Below are positions 16,759 to 25,078 of a stretch of DNA of 64,000 nucleotides, piece after piece. This DNA comes from Flammeovirga yaeyamensis (GTDB lineage: Bacteria; Bacteroidota; Bacteroidia; Cytophagales; Flammeovirgaceae). Each line of letters starts with the position of its first letter. The stretch's first letter is position 1. The notes under the pieces were generated by a model. The model was not told the origin of the DNA, did not search any database, and saw only the letters and a list, made by a program, of their open reading frames with translations. The DNA lies in assembly GCF_018736045.1 (NCBI RefSeq), contig NZ_CP076132.1, positions 3,767,501-3,831,500 on the forward strand. The letters are read 5' to 3'. Position numbers and translations under genes: made by a program.

Positions 16759-17721
16759 TTAATTCTTTAAATGTTCTCTCAAGAATTCATCAACACGTGA
16801 TAAGTACCATCGTTTATCATTAAATGAGGTTAGAAACCCAACATGACCTCCATATTTTGGTGTTTCTAAAAATAAACATTCATTCCTTGCAGCTTTTTCA
16901 TACGGATAACACTCTTCAGACAAAAAAGGATCGTCTTTGGCATTTAATAGTAATGTGGGAATAGAAATATCCTGAAGATATTGTTCTGAACTACATTGTG
17001 TCCAGTAATCTTCGGCATCTTTAAACCCATGTGCCGGACCGGTGTAAAGGCTGTCAAATTCTACAAATGTTTTTGCTTTACTTATTTTATCAATTAATTC
17101 CTGACTCTTATTATATTTTTCTAACTTAGGTATAACTTTTCCCTTCAAAGATACTAGAAAGTCTTGAAGATAAACCATATTCTTTGATTTCTGTAACACT
17201 TTTGCTGCACTATTCAGTTGAACAGGAACAGATATCCCCACTACAGCCCTAATTTTTGTAGAAAGTTGATCTGCAGATCGTCCAACATGTAGTAAAGTGA
17301 TATTTCCCCCCAGGCTTACTCCCAATAAGATGATATGATCATATTTTTCATCAAGATGTTGAATTAGAGCATTTAAATCTTTTGTGTGACCACTATGATA
17401 AGAGGAATACAAGCGATTTGGAGTCCCACTACAACTCCTATGATTCATGGCCCAAACATCAAATTGATTTTCAAAATGATTGGCCATTTCTAAAATATAG
17501 GTCGATTGTGCGGAGCCTTCTAAACCATGCATCAACACAATAGCAGTAGTATGACCACCCAAAACAGTGTCCACATCATAAAAATCTCCATCCACAGACT
17601 CAAAACGTTTTCTTACATAAGAAGCCTCTTTTTGTGGACGAATTCTATTGGCAAAAATGGTATTTACATGCTTATTTCTATATAAAAACGGTGGATGATA
17701 TTCTGAGTTAATATTGGGCAT
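16759..17721 (-). CDS. yheT: YheT-family alpha/beta hydrolase
   Basis: 320 residues, full family length. Characteristic motifs of the YheT/EMB8 (UPF0017) group: 'MHGLEGSAQSTYI' (oxyanion region), 'MNHRSCSGTPNRL', nucleophile elbow 'GVSLGGN' with Ser136, Asp264 in 'NAKDDPF' and His293 in 'YGGHVGF'. These are presumed carboxylesterases with poorly defined natural substrates. Lies 17 bases after the GNAT gene and 2 bases before a small membrane protein gene, in one operon. Fold and triad are clear; substrate is not. Confidence 0.92.
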   Translation of the reverse strand: MPNINSEYHPPFLYRNKHVNTIFANRIRPQKEASYVRKRFESVDGDFYDVDTVLGGHTTAIVLMHGLEGSAQSTYILEMANHFENQFDVWAMNHRSCSGTPNRLYSSYHSGHTKDLNALIQHLDEKYDHIILLGVSLGGNITLLHVGRSADQLSTKIRAVVGISVPVQLNSAAKVLQKSKNMVYLQDFLVSLKGKVIPKLEKYNKSQELIDKISKAKTFVEFDSLYTGPAHGFKDAEDYWTQCSSEQYLQDISIPTLLLNAKDDPFLSEECYPYEKAARNECLFLETPKYGGHVGFLTSFNDKRWYLSRVDEFLREHLKN

Positions 17722-17738
17722 TATGAGATCGATTTAAA

Positions 17739-18221
17739 TTATAAAGTTTTCAACATCCATATTTGACATGCATGATGATTTGTATTTCCTAAAGGTTTGT
17801 CTAGGGTTTCGAACCCCATTTTTTGATATAAATTGACTCCGCCAACCAATTGAGGCATTGTTTCTAAATAGCACGCATCGTATTTCTTTTGTTTTGCGAA
17901 TTCTAAACAAGCTTGCATTAAGGCTTTTCCAATACCTTTCCCTCTTGTTTCTTTTGAAAGGTAAATTTTTTGAAGTTCACAAACATTGGTATCGTTTCCT
18001 TCAATTTTTCCAATTCCTGAACCACCTACCACTTTCCCTTCATATTCGGCAACGAAATATTCTATATCATCAATGTTACTATAAAACTCAGATAGCTTAC
18101 TTAAGTTTTTATCATAATAAGCTGTACCGGGCAGATTTGCCTTGTGTTCTTCCAATGAAGTTTTGATAATCTGTTCAATAATAGGGTTGTCTTCACTTCG
18201 AATAGGTCGAATGTTTAACAT
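17739..18221 (-). CDS. GNAT-family N-acetyltransferase
   Basis: 160 residues. The acetyl-CoA binding signature is seen in 'ELQKIYLSKETRGKGIGKALMQACLEFAKQKKY' (given here in parts: the V/I-x-x-x-x-R-G-x-G-x-G/A core is RGKGIGKA near residue 97-104), followed by 'YLETMPQLVGGVNLYQKMGF'. This is a typical single-domain GNAT that would acetylate an amine or protein N-terminus in the cytoplasm; the acceptor is unknown. First gene of the GNAT-YheT-membrane protein operon. Start at 18219-18221 gives the usual 'MLNIRPI' opening. Confidence 0.9.
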   Translation of the reverse strand: MLNIRPIRSEDNPIIEQIIKTSLEEHKANLPGTAYYDKNLSKLSEFYSNIDDIEYFVAEYEGKVVGGSGIGKIEGNDTNVCELQKIYLSKETRGKGIGKALMQACLEFAKQKKYDACYLETMPQLVGGVNLYQKMGFETLDKPLGNTNHHACQIWMLKTL

Positions 18222-18376
18222 CTTTATTTATGCTTTTGAATTGATGATTTGAATGTGGAAAAGTAAGATACAAAGATAAATAAATTTAATAACTCTTAAT
18301 ACGGGTAGGGTAACTAACCTTTTTGATAGTATTAGAAATGATTATCAGCTACTTATATCATCTAAACAATAATACT

Positions 18377-18826
18377 ATGAAAAATATAATTGCGTTAATT
18401 TTCGGTTTAATATTCTTCTCATTTAATATTTATGGCTCCAATGCCATTGATGGTCATCATCCTAAACATAAGAAAAGTGAATATGACCATTTAGCAACTC
18501 CTCCAAAAGTAAAAACTGCTCCATTCATTAAGGGTGTGGCTGCAGAACCTACTTTAGAAATATATAAAGATTCAAAACATCATTTAATGTTAGTAGAGAA
18601 AACATCTGACCATATATTATTTGATGGACTTATTGAGGGTAAAGACTTCGTTAGGGTATTCAATGATACAAGAGATCACACTAAAAATATGATCATATGG
18701 AGAATAAAACATTATGATCATAAATCCAGAAAAATCACCTGGAAAAAATATACATACAAAAGAGTTGAAAATGTAGGTTGGAGACCTGTTGATAACGAAA
18801 CCACTACAGTAAAAGCATTTAACTAG
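18377..18826 (+). CDS. Secreted protein of a triplicated unknown family, copy 1
   Basis: 149 residues from ATG at 18377, chosen over an upstream ATG (18323) because it begins a normal signal peptide (residues 1-20) and matches the starts of the two following paralogues. The mature part shares with copies 2 and 3 the words YDH, KTAPFI.G.A, TLE, ILFD, DFVR, IIWR, ITWKK, TYK and GWRPVDN.TT.VK. It is the most diverged of the three. Predicted beta-rich, single domain, no Cys and no catalytic motif. I do not recognise the family. It ends before its own terminator. Confidence 0.8.
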   Translation: MKNIIALIFGLIFFSFNIYGSNAIDGHHPKHKKSEYDHLATPPKVKTAPFIKGVAAEPTLEIYKDSKHHLMLVEKTSDHILFDGLIEGKDFVRVFNDTRDHTKNMIIWRIKHYDHKSRKITWKKYTYKRVENVGWRPVDNETTTVKAFN

Positions 18827-18850
18827 CATCCAAATTATATTAAAACCTTA

Positions 18851-18880
18851 AAAGATCGACGAATACGTTGATCTTTTTTT
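18851..18880 (+). terminator. Terminator between paralogue copies 1 and 2
   Basis: 10-bp stem with one G-U pair (18851-18860 and 18867-18876), 6-base loop and T-run to 18880. Confidence 0.85.
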
Positions 18881-18882
18881 AT

Positions 18883-18960
18883 GTTAATTTGTTTGAATTC
18901 AAACATCTTTAGATATCATGTAGCCGTTAACTTGTTTAAATCCAAACATTTATATCTATG
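18883..18960 (+). repeat. Imperfect direct repeat of a leader region
   Basis: Two near-copies: 18883-18920 and 18926-18960. They share GTTAA.TTGTTT.AAT.CAAACAT and both end in ATG; the second ATG is the start of paralogue copy 2, while the first ATG is followed at once by the stop TAG. Copy one also contains the 14-bp palindrome GTTTGAATTCAAAC (18891-18904). Confidence 0.65.
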
Positions 18961-19401
18961 AAAAACCTAATTTTAATACTATCCCTATTGTTCGTTTCAT
19001 CTTTCACGTTTGCAGATCATGAAGAAGAAGGCGAGAAGAAAAAGAAAAGTGAAAAATACGATCATATGAACACTGCTCCTAAAATCAAAACGGCTCCATT
19101 TATTCAAGGTCTAGCTAACGAAACTACCTTGGAGCTATTCAAAGAAGGCAGAAAACACATGATGATTATCGACACTGAAAAGGAACATATTCTTTTCGAT
19201 GGGTTAAAAGAAGAAACCGACTTTGTTCGTATTTATACAGATGAAACCGATAGTCGCGACTGTTTAATTATCTGGAGAAAAATAGATACTGATAAAAAAA
19301 CGGGAGAAATTTCTTGGAAAAAATTCACTTATAAAGAGTTTGAAGACATTGGTTGGAGACCTGTAGATAACGCTACTACACAGGTGAAATCATATAAATA
19401 A
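18958..19401 (+). CDS. Secreted protein of a triplicated unknown family, copy 2
   Basis: 147 residues with signal peptide 1-19 (ending TFA). After the signal comes a charged Glu/Lys linker and then the conserved domain with 'YDHMNTAPKIKTAPFIQG', 'HILFDGL', 'DFVRIYTDETD', 'IIWRK', 'ISWKKFTYK' and 'DIGWRPVDN'. Closest to copy 3. One Cys (in 'RDCLIIW') is shared with copy 3 but not copy 1. Separate terminators before and after suggest it can be expressed independently. Function unknown; export is the only firm inference. Confidence 0.85.
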   Translation: MKNLILILSLLFVSSFTFADHEEEGEKKKKSEKYDHMNTAPKIKTAPFIQGLANETTLELFKEGRKHMMIIDTEKEHILFDGLKEETDFVRIYTDETDSRDCLIIWRKIDTDKKTGEISWKKFTYKEFEDIGWRPVDNATTQVKSYK

Positions 19402-19425
19402 GATATTTACTGTATTGGCTTTAAT

Positions 19426-19465
19426 AAGGGCTTTTGGATTTTTTTCATCCGATAGCCCTTTTTTT
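19426..19465 (+). terminator. Terminator between paralogue copies 2 and 3
   Basis: Outer stem AAGGGCT/AGCCCTT (19426-19432 and 19454-19460) with an inner GGAT/ATCC stem, followed by T-run to 19465. Confidence 0.85.
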
Positions 19466-19516
19466 GGTGACATTTTTATTTCGTCGATATAAGTAAGTGA
19501 ACAATATCAATATACT

Positions 19517-19963
19517 ATGAAAAAGTACACTTTAATATCGCTTATCTTTCTATTAATAATTAATAGTATCGCCTTTGCAGAAGGAGGAGAAGATGGTAAA
19601 AATAAAAGATCAGAAAATTATGATCATATGAATACCGCTCCAAAAATTAAAACGGCTCCACATATCCAAGGTGTGGCAGCAAATGGTACTTTAGAAATTT
19701 TTCATGATGGTAAGCATCATCAAATGATTATTGATAAAGAAACTGATAATATCTTATTCGATCATTTAGATCAAAAAACAGATTATGTTAGAATCTATAC
19801 CGATAAAACAGATGGAAACAAATGTTTATTGATCTGGAGAATAAAGAAAGTGAATAAAGAAACTGGCAAAATTACATGGAAACAATTTTCCTATAAGCAT
19901 TTTGAAGATATCGGATGGAGACCTGTAGATAACAGAACAACTGCAGTAAAATCTTTCGAATAG
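19517..19963 (+). CDS. Secreted protein of a triplicated unknown family, copy 3
   Basis: 148 residues with signal peptide 1-21 (ending AFA), a Gly/Glu/Lys linker, then the same domain: 'YDHMNTAPKIKTAP', 'NILFDHL', 'DYVRIYTDKTD', 'LIWRIKK', 'ITWKQFSYK', 'DIGWRPVDN.TT'. Its 'KIKTAPHIQG' has His where copies 1 and 2 have Phe. Overall spacing of the motifs is constant among the three copies, indicating one structural domain. Ends two bases before the stop of the convergent TfoX-N gene, with no terminator between. Function unknown. Confidence 0.85.
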   Translation: MKKYTLISLIFLLIINSIAFAEGGEDGKNKRSENYDHMNTAPKIKTAPHIQGVAANGTLEIFHDGKHHQMIIDKETDNILFDHLDQKTDYVRIYTDKTDGNKCLLIWRIKKVNKETGKITWKQFSYKHFEDIGWRPVDNRTTAVKSFE

Positions 19964-19965
19964 CA

Positions 19966-20313
19966 TTATCCATACAATTTGATATTGTATTCTAGTGCTT
20001 TTTCTAACCAATATTCTAGTTGTTCATCCATATCAAATCCATCAGGAATAATATATATAAACCCTTTCATTGGTCGACCTGTAAAGTCCATTGGAAGGGT
20101 TTCTTCTTTTTCTATCTCCAAAACATATTGATCCTCCCCTATTTTAGCCATCAACAAACTATCTCCATACTTTTTATCAATATGAATCCCACAACACATT
20201 TTATTATTCACCATAAAAACCAACCCTCCCATCATTTTCTTAGGGAAGTACTCTACGTTTTGTTGTTGGAACCATCGATCGATGCGTTCACCTAAATATT
20301 CGTCGTATGCCAT
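19966..20313 (-). CDS. TfoX N-terminal domain protein
   Basis: 115 residues. The pattern 'MAYDEYLGERIDRWF...KKMMGGLVFMVNNKMCCGI' and 'PMDFTGRPMKGFIYI' is the TfoX/Sxy N-terminal domain. The C-terminal TfoX helical domain found in Gammaproteobacterial competence regulators is absent, as is usual for stand-alone Bacteroidetes members, so a competence role must not be assumed. Cytoplasmic, no signal peptide. Convergent with paralogue copy 3, two bases between the stop codons. Confidence 0.88.
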   Translation of the reverse strand: MAYDEYLGERIDRWFQQQNVEYFPKKMMGGLVFMVNNKMCCGIHIDKKYGDSLLMAKIGEDQYVLEIEKEETLPMDFTGRPMKGFIYIIPDGFDMDEQLEYWLEKALEYNIKLYG

Positions 20314-20701
20314 GATTTAAGGTTTAAGTAATAACTAATAAGGAATAGGTAATGTAGAGATCTGTGTTGGGAAAAGCAACTATGTTAAGGGAAGAGGGAA
20401 GAAGTAAGGGGGAAAGGAGGTTAAAACTAAGGAACTAAGGAACTAAGGAACTAAGGAAGGTAGTTTTTAGAAAACACTGAGACAAATGTTTAGAGACTCG
20501 ACATTTGTGCTTAAATATATTTGGTATCTCCCGATCTCGTTTTAGGTTGTAGGTAGTAGGTTCGGAATTTACACTCCTCTTTTTGAGTTTTTCAACAAAC
20601 CCTTATTACACCCATTACACGAACTATTTAACATTTCACGTTTTTCACTCTTCACTTTTAATTTTTCACTAAAAAAATCATTCCCCATTTCCCAATAAAA
20701 C
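20314..20701. other. Gene-free patch with short tandem repeats
   Basis: No gene. Four tandem AACTAAGG units occupy 20425-20456. The sequence near 20331-20360 resembles the reverse complement of about 9905-9930, and AACTAAGG is the reverse complement of the CCTTAGTT units at 9815-9830, so the two patches share dispersed repeat material in opposite orientation. The rest is low-complexity purine-rich then pyrimidine-rich DNA. Confidence 0.5.
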
Positions 20702-20736
20702 AAAAAAGCCGCTGATTATCGCTAATCAACGGCTTT
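20702..20736 (-). terminator. Terminator of asnS
   Basis: 14-bp stem with one mismatch (AAAGCCG core at 20704-20710, CGGCTTT at 20730-20736), loop near 20718-20721; T-run on the minus strand at 20702-20706. Located 19 bases past the asnS stop. Confidence 0.88.
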
Positions 20737-20754
20737 ATCAAAAATGATTTTTTT

Positions 20755-22185
20755 TTAAAATTCCGCACTTTTCGGAGCACGTGGGAATGGAATTACGTCT
20801 CTGATGTTAGACATACCTGAAACGAATAATACGATTCTTTCGAAACCTAAACCAAAACCTGAGTGAGGTGCTGTTCCGAATTTACGTAATTCTAAGTACC
20901 ACCAAAGTTCTTCTTGAGGCACTCCCATTTCTTCCATTCTAGTTTGAAGTTTCTCTAGTGAGTCCTCTCTTTGTGAACCACCGATGATTTCTCCAATACC
21001 AGGGAAAAGAACGTCCATTGCTCTTACTGTTTTTCCATCATCGTTTTGCTTCATGTAGAACGATTTGATGTCTTTAGGGTAATCAGTAAGGATGACTGGC
21101 TTTTTGAATTCTTTTTCAACAAGGTAACGTTCGTGTTCCGATTGTAAATCGATTCCCCAATCTACAGGATATTTGAATTTACCTTTCTTGAATGGTTTTG
21201 AACGCTTCAATACTTCGATTGCCTCAGTATAAGTCAAACGCTCAAAGTTATTTTCTGATACAAATTTCAAACGCTCAACAAGACCTAGTTCTGATCTTTC
21301 GTTTTGAGGTTTTGATTTTTGTTCTTGTGCATATCTTTGATCAAGGAAAGCCAAATCGTCTGGACATTGTTCCATAGCGAAGTCGATCAAATATTTGATC
21401 ATTTCTTCTGCTAGGTCCATGTTGTCGTCCAAATCATAGAAGGCCATCTCTGGCTCGATCATCCAGAATTCTGCTAAGTGACGAGTAGTGTTAGAGTTTT
21501 CAGCTCTAAATGTTGGTCCGAAAGTATATACTTCGCCCATTGACATTGCCCCTACTTCAGCCTCTAGCTGTCCAGATACAGAAAGGTTCACCGCTTTTCC
21601 GAAGAAATCTTCTTTGTAATCGATTTCTCCATCTTCAGTTAGTGGAGGGTTTTTAAGATCAAGGTTAGTTACCTTAAACATCTCACCTGCACCTTCTGCA
21701 TCAGAACCTGTAACGATTGGAGTGTGCATATAGATAAATCCTTTCTCGTTAAAGAATTTATGGATACCATATGCTAAAGCGTTACGTACTCTGTAAACAG
21801 CACTCATAGTTTGAGTTCTTGGACGCAAGTGTGCTTTTTCTCTCAAGAATTCTAATGAGTGTCTTTTTGGTTGTAATGGATATTCATCTGGATCTGCATC
21901 TCCAAGAATTTCCAATGAATCTACAGTGATTTCGATTCTTTGACCTTTACCTTGAGATTCAACCACTGTACCGTCAATACTTACGGCAGCACTAGTCGTT
22001 AATCTTTTTAGTAAATCTTCGTCAGTATTTTCAAAATCTACCACTGCTTGCAAATTATTGATAGTAGAACCATCATTCAATGCGATGAAACGATTGCTTC
22101 TAAATGTTCTTACCCATCCTTTTACATTAACTTTGGCACCGATCTCTCCGGTTGCCAGCAAGTCTTTAATCTTTGTTCTTTTCAC
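20755..22185 (-). CDS. asnS: Asparaginyl-tRNA synthetase
   Basis: 476 residues, normal length. An OB-fold anticodon-binding domain occupies about 1-115 ('[20 protein letters not shown]'), then the class II catalytic core: '[11 protein letters not shown]', motif 2 '[21 protein letters not shown]', and motif 3 '[12 protein letters not shown]'. The '[10 protein letters not shown]' and 'GSDAEGAG' forms distinguish AsnRS from AspRS and LysRS. It charges tRNA-Asn with asparagine in the cytoplasm. Monocistronic, with its own terminator downstream and a TATATTTG box upstream. Very confident. Confidence 0.97.
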   Translation of the reverse strand: MKRTKIKDLLATGEIGAKVNVKGWVRTFRSNRFIALNDGSTINNLQAVVDFENTDEDLLKRLTTSAAVSIDGTVVESQGKGQRIEITVDSLEILGDADPDEYPLQPKRHSLEFLREKAHLRPRTQTMSAVYRVRNALAYGIHKFFNEKGFIYMHTPIVTGSDAEGAGEMFKVTNLDLKNPPLTEDGEIDYKEDFFGKAVNLSVSGQLEAEVGAMSMGEVYTFGPTFRAENSNTTRHLAEFWMIEPEMAFYDLDDNMDLAEEMIKYLIDFAMEQCPDDLAFLDQRYAQEQKSKPQNERSELGLVERLKFVSENNFERLTYTEAIEVLKRSKPFKKGKFKYPVDWGIDLQSEHERYLVEKEFKKPVILTDYPKDIKSFYMKQNDDGKTVRAMDVLFPGIGEIIGGSQREDSLEKLQTRMEEMGVPQEELWWYLELRKFGTAPHSGFGLGFERIVLFVSGMSNIRDVIPFPRAPKSAEF

Positions 22186-22247
22186 TTGCGTGGTAGTTTA
22201 AATTGTTCTAAAAAAAAGACAATACGGAATTGTCATAAAAATGAGCA

Positions 22248-22255
22248 CAAATATA
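22248..22255 (-). promoter_or_regulatory. TATATTTG -7 box before asnS
   Basis: Exact TAnnTTTG match on the minus strand 63 bases before the asnS start codon; no TTG at the standard -33 spacing, so moderate to low confidence. Confidence 0.35.
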
Positions 22256-22476
22256 TAAAGATTAAGCAAGTTTTGTAGTCGTTTCTAAAGGATTTAATAC
22301 AAAGAGGCTAATTTCTTTTCATATGTTATAAATAGTCGATTTAAATAAGGGGGTATTTTCATCGATTAACAAAGCTTAATACTATTTTCTACGACTTTCA
22401 ATGTCTATTCACAAACTTATAGTGTCAAATTATTAAATGACTAATCTATTCAATTTTTCAAATAGCAAACCAACTA

Positions 22477-23715
22477 ATGAGTAAAAAAATAATTATAGGT
22501 AGCTCGGTCTTTCTTGTTTTAATTATTTCTATCTTCTTTTTCTCTGGAAACAATTCTGAACAAGTATTACTTACAAAAGCTAGAATTGATAATTTAAATA
22601 TCAATGTAAGTACTACAGGTGAACTTGAAGCTAAAAACTTTGTAGAAATTCAAGGTCCGTTAGGCATGCGACAAGCACAAATTTGGGAAACTAAAATCAA
22701 CAGCTTAGTACCTGAAGGTACAGTGGTTGAAAAAGGACAACAAGTAGCTCGTCTGGATGCTTCTTCTTTGGGAGACAAACTAGAACAAAAAGGCACCGAT
22801 TTAACAAAGGCTGAATCTCAATGGGAACAAACTCAGTTAGACACTGCACTTCAACTAAGTTTAGAGCGTGATAAAATCATCAACTTAGAATTTACTGTTC
22901 AAGAAAAGAAATTAGCCCTTGAGCAATCTGCTTTTGAACCTCCTGCAACTATTAAACAAGCAGAAATTGAGGTAATTAAAGCAGAGCGAGATCTTAGACA
23001 AACCAAACAGAATTATCTTGTAAAACAAAAACAACTAAGTGCCAAAATGCGTGAGGTGAATGCCAATCTTAGTCAGGCTAAAAGTAAAGTGAAGTTTTTA
23101 GAAGATTTATTCCAGGAGTTTACCATTGTTGCTCCGGAATCTGGAATGGTGATTTATGCCAAAGATTGGGATGGCAAGAAGAAAAAAGAAGGATCAAATA
23201 TTCGAGCTTGGGACCCTGTTGTGGCCACCCTACCCGATTTATCTGTGATGATCTCGAAAACTTATGTAAACGAAGTAGATATCCGTAAAATAAAAAAAGG
23301 ACAAACTGTGAGTATTGGCCTCGATGCATTCCCTGATAAAAACCTTACAGGTGAGGTCACAAAAGTAGCCAATGTAGGTGAACAAAAACCGAATTCAGAT
23401 GCTAAAGTATTCGAAGTAGTTATCCTTGTGAATCAATCAGATAGTACTTTACGACCTTCGATGACAACTTCCAACATCATTCAAACAGGAAGTAAAGAGA
23501 ATGTTTTATTAATACCTATTGAAGCACTTCATACAGAAGGCGATTCCATCAACTTTGTATACAAGAAAACAGTAGGAGGTTTCGAAAAACAAGAAGTAAA
23601 AACGGGCTTGATGAATGATCAAGATATTGAGATCCTAACAGGTCTTTCTGAAGGAGAAGAAATCTCTTTGACGACACCTGAATCATCATCTTCCAACATA
23701 GCCTCAGTAGAATAA
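22477..23715 (+). CDS. MacA/HlyD-type periplasmic adaptor subunit
   Basis: 412 residues. An N-terminal membrane anchor (about 5-24) is followed by barrel and biotinyl-lipoyl half-motifs ('ISTTGELEAKNFVEI', 'GTVVEKGQQVARLD'), a long alpha-hairpin of Gln/Lys/Glu-rich coiled coil (about 95-205), the second lipoyl half ('FTIVAPESGMVIYAKDW') and a beta-barrel/membrane-proximal region to the end. Such adaptors bridge an inner-membrane permease and an outer-membrane TolC channel. The stop codon overlaps the permease start in TAATG, so translation is coupled. No ATPase lies in the operon. Confidence 0.9.
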   Translation: MSKKIIIGSSVFLVLIISIFFFSGNNSEQVLLTKARIDNLNINVSTTGELEAKNFVEIQGPLGMRQAQIWETKINSLVPEGTVVEKGQQVARLDASSLGDKLEQKGTDLTKAESQWEQTQLDTALQLSLERDKIINLEFTVQEKKLALEQSAFEPPATIKQAEIEVIKAERDLRQTKQNYLVKQKQLSAKMREVNANLSQAKSKVKFLEDLFQEFTIVAPESGMVIYAKDWDGKKKKEGSNIRAWDPVVATLPDLSVMISKTYVNEVDIRKIKKGQTVSIGLDAFPDKNLTGEVTKVANVGEQKPNSDAKVFEVVILVNQSDSTLRPSMTTSNIIQTGSKENVLLIPIEALHTEGDSINFVYKKTVGGFEKQEVKTGLMNDQDIEILTGLSEGEEISLTTPESSSSNIASVE

Positions 23716-25049
23716 TGCTAGACAGAATATTAATAAACCTGTCCATCGCATTAGAAGCAATTTTAGCCAACACATTACGATCTTTCTTAACTGCCCTAGG
23801 AATTATCTTTGGTGTTGGGGCTGTAATTGCCATGTTAGCTGTTGGACAAGGAGCTCAAAAAGAGATCTTGGATCAGATGAAATTGGTGGGAGTGAATAAT
23901 ATTGTGATTACTCCAATTAAAGAACAGAGTGAGGAAAAATTAGATGATGACAATGGAGGTGAAGATAAAAAGAAATTCTCGCCTGGTCTAAGTGTCCTTG
24001 ATATTGAAAACATCGCTCACACTCTACCGAACATTCAGAAAATTAGTCCTGAAATTGAATTAGACACCTATATTATTAAGAATGGGATAAGAAGATCGAC
24101 CAAGTTAATTGGAATAGAGAACACCTATTTTGAAATATATAATCATGAATTAAGCGAAGGTGCTTTATTTTCTAATACGCATTTCAAATTCGGTAAACCT
24201 GTTTGTGTGATTGGTCGTGGTTTACAAACTCGTTTCTTTAGCAAGGAAAATCCTATTGGGAAACAGATAAAATGTGGTGGACAATGGTTGACTGTTGTTG
24301 GTGTATTGAAGGAACGAATGGTTTCATCAAAAAATCTGGAAAAACTAGGAATTCGAAACGCGAATATGGATGTGTATATTCCTTTAAATACCATGCTTAT
24401 TCGATATAAAGACCGAGCGAAAGTCACTAAATCAGATATTCAAAAAGCTTCTGCAGATGCTGCACAAGGAAAAGAACAAGAGAACAAAAACGTCAATTAT
24501 CATCAACTGGATAAAGTGGTGATTCAGATGGCTGAATCTCAACATCTTTCTTTGGCCGCTGAGGTATTGCAAAAAATGTTGACTAGAAGACATTACGATA
24601 AAGTCGATTTTGAAATTAGTATTCCTGAGATGCTACTTAAACAACAACAGCGAACAAAAGACATCTTTAATATTGTCTTGGGTGCAATTGCATCAATTTC
24701 TTTAATTGTTGGTGGTATTGGTATTATGAATATTATGCTGGCTTCTGTCCTAGAACGTATTAAAGAAATCGGTCTTCGTATTTCTTTGGGTGCTAAAAAG
24801 CAAGATATCATTCTTCAGTTTTTATTAGAGGCTGTTTTAATCAGTTTATCTGGGGGAACAATAGGTGTTATTCTTGGATTTATAATGGCTACCGCTATTG
24901 CGAGTGTAGCCGATATCCCAACGATTGTTTCCTTTACTTCAGTATTAATTTCATTCGGAGTAGCTACCTCTATCGGGATCATTTTTGGAATTTCTCCTGC
25001 TAGAAAGGCGGCCAATCAAGATCCTATTGAATCGTTACGATACGAATAA
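23715..25049 (+). CDS. MacB-type ABC transporter permease (FtsX domain), no fused ATPase
   Basis: 444 residues. Membrane helix about 18-40 ('LRSFLTALGIIFGVGAVIAMLAVG', the MacB core signature, here given in full only as family hallmark positions 20-43), a large periplasmic domain of about 240 residues, then three C-terminal helices (about 318-340, 365-390, 405-430) with 'GGIGIMNIMLASVLERIKEIGLR' style FtsX motif. A charged insertion at about 73-92 (Glu/Asp/Lys-rich) is uncommon. MacB of E. coli carries its ATPase in the same chain; here it must be a separate polypeptide encoded elsewhere. One-base overlap with the adaptor gene; 29 bases before the TolC-like gene. Confidence 0.9.
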   Translation: MLDRILINLSIALEAILANTLRSFLTALGIIFGVGAVIAMLAVGQGAQKEILDQMKLVGVNNIVITPIKEQSEEKLDDDNGGEDKKKFSPGLSVLDIENIAHTLPNIQKISPEIELDTYIIKNGIRRSTKLIGIENTYFEIYNHELSEGALFSNTHFKFGKPVCVIGRGLQTRFFSKENPIGKQIKCGGQWLTVVGVLKERMVSSKNLEKLGIRNANMDVYIPLNTMLIRYKDRAKVTKSDIQKASADAAQGKEQENKNVNYHQLDKVVIQMAESQHLSLAAEVLQKMLTRRHYDKVDFEISIPEMLLKQQQRTKDIFNIVLGAIASISLIVGGIGIMNIMLASVLERIKEIGLRISLGAKKQDIILQFLLEAVLISLSGGTIGVILGFIMATAIASVADIPTIVSFTSVLISFGVATSIGIIFGISPARKAANQDPIESLRYE

Positions 25050-25078
25050 AAAACTATTACTTACATCGACTTCAAATC

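Noticed and set aside
19966-20313. TfoX-N protein as evidence of a natural competence locus
   Set aside because: Only the N-terminal domain is present and no competence gene is nearby.
20425-20456. Four AACTAAGG units as a possible CRISPR array
   Set aside because: Units are contiguous 8-mers without spacers; no cas gene is present.
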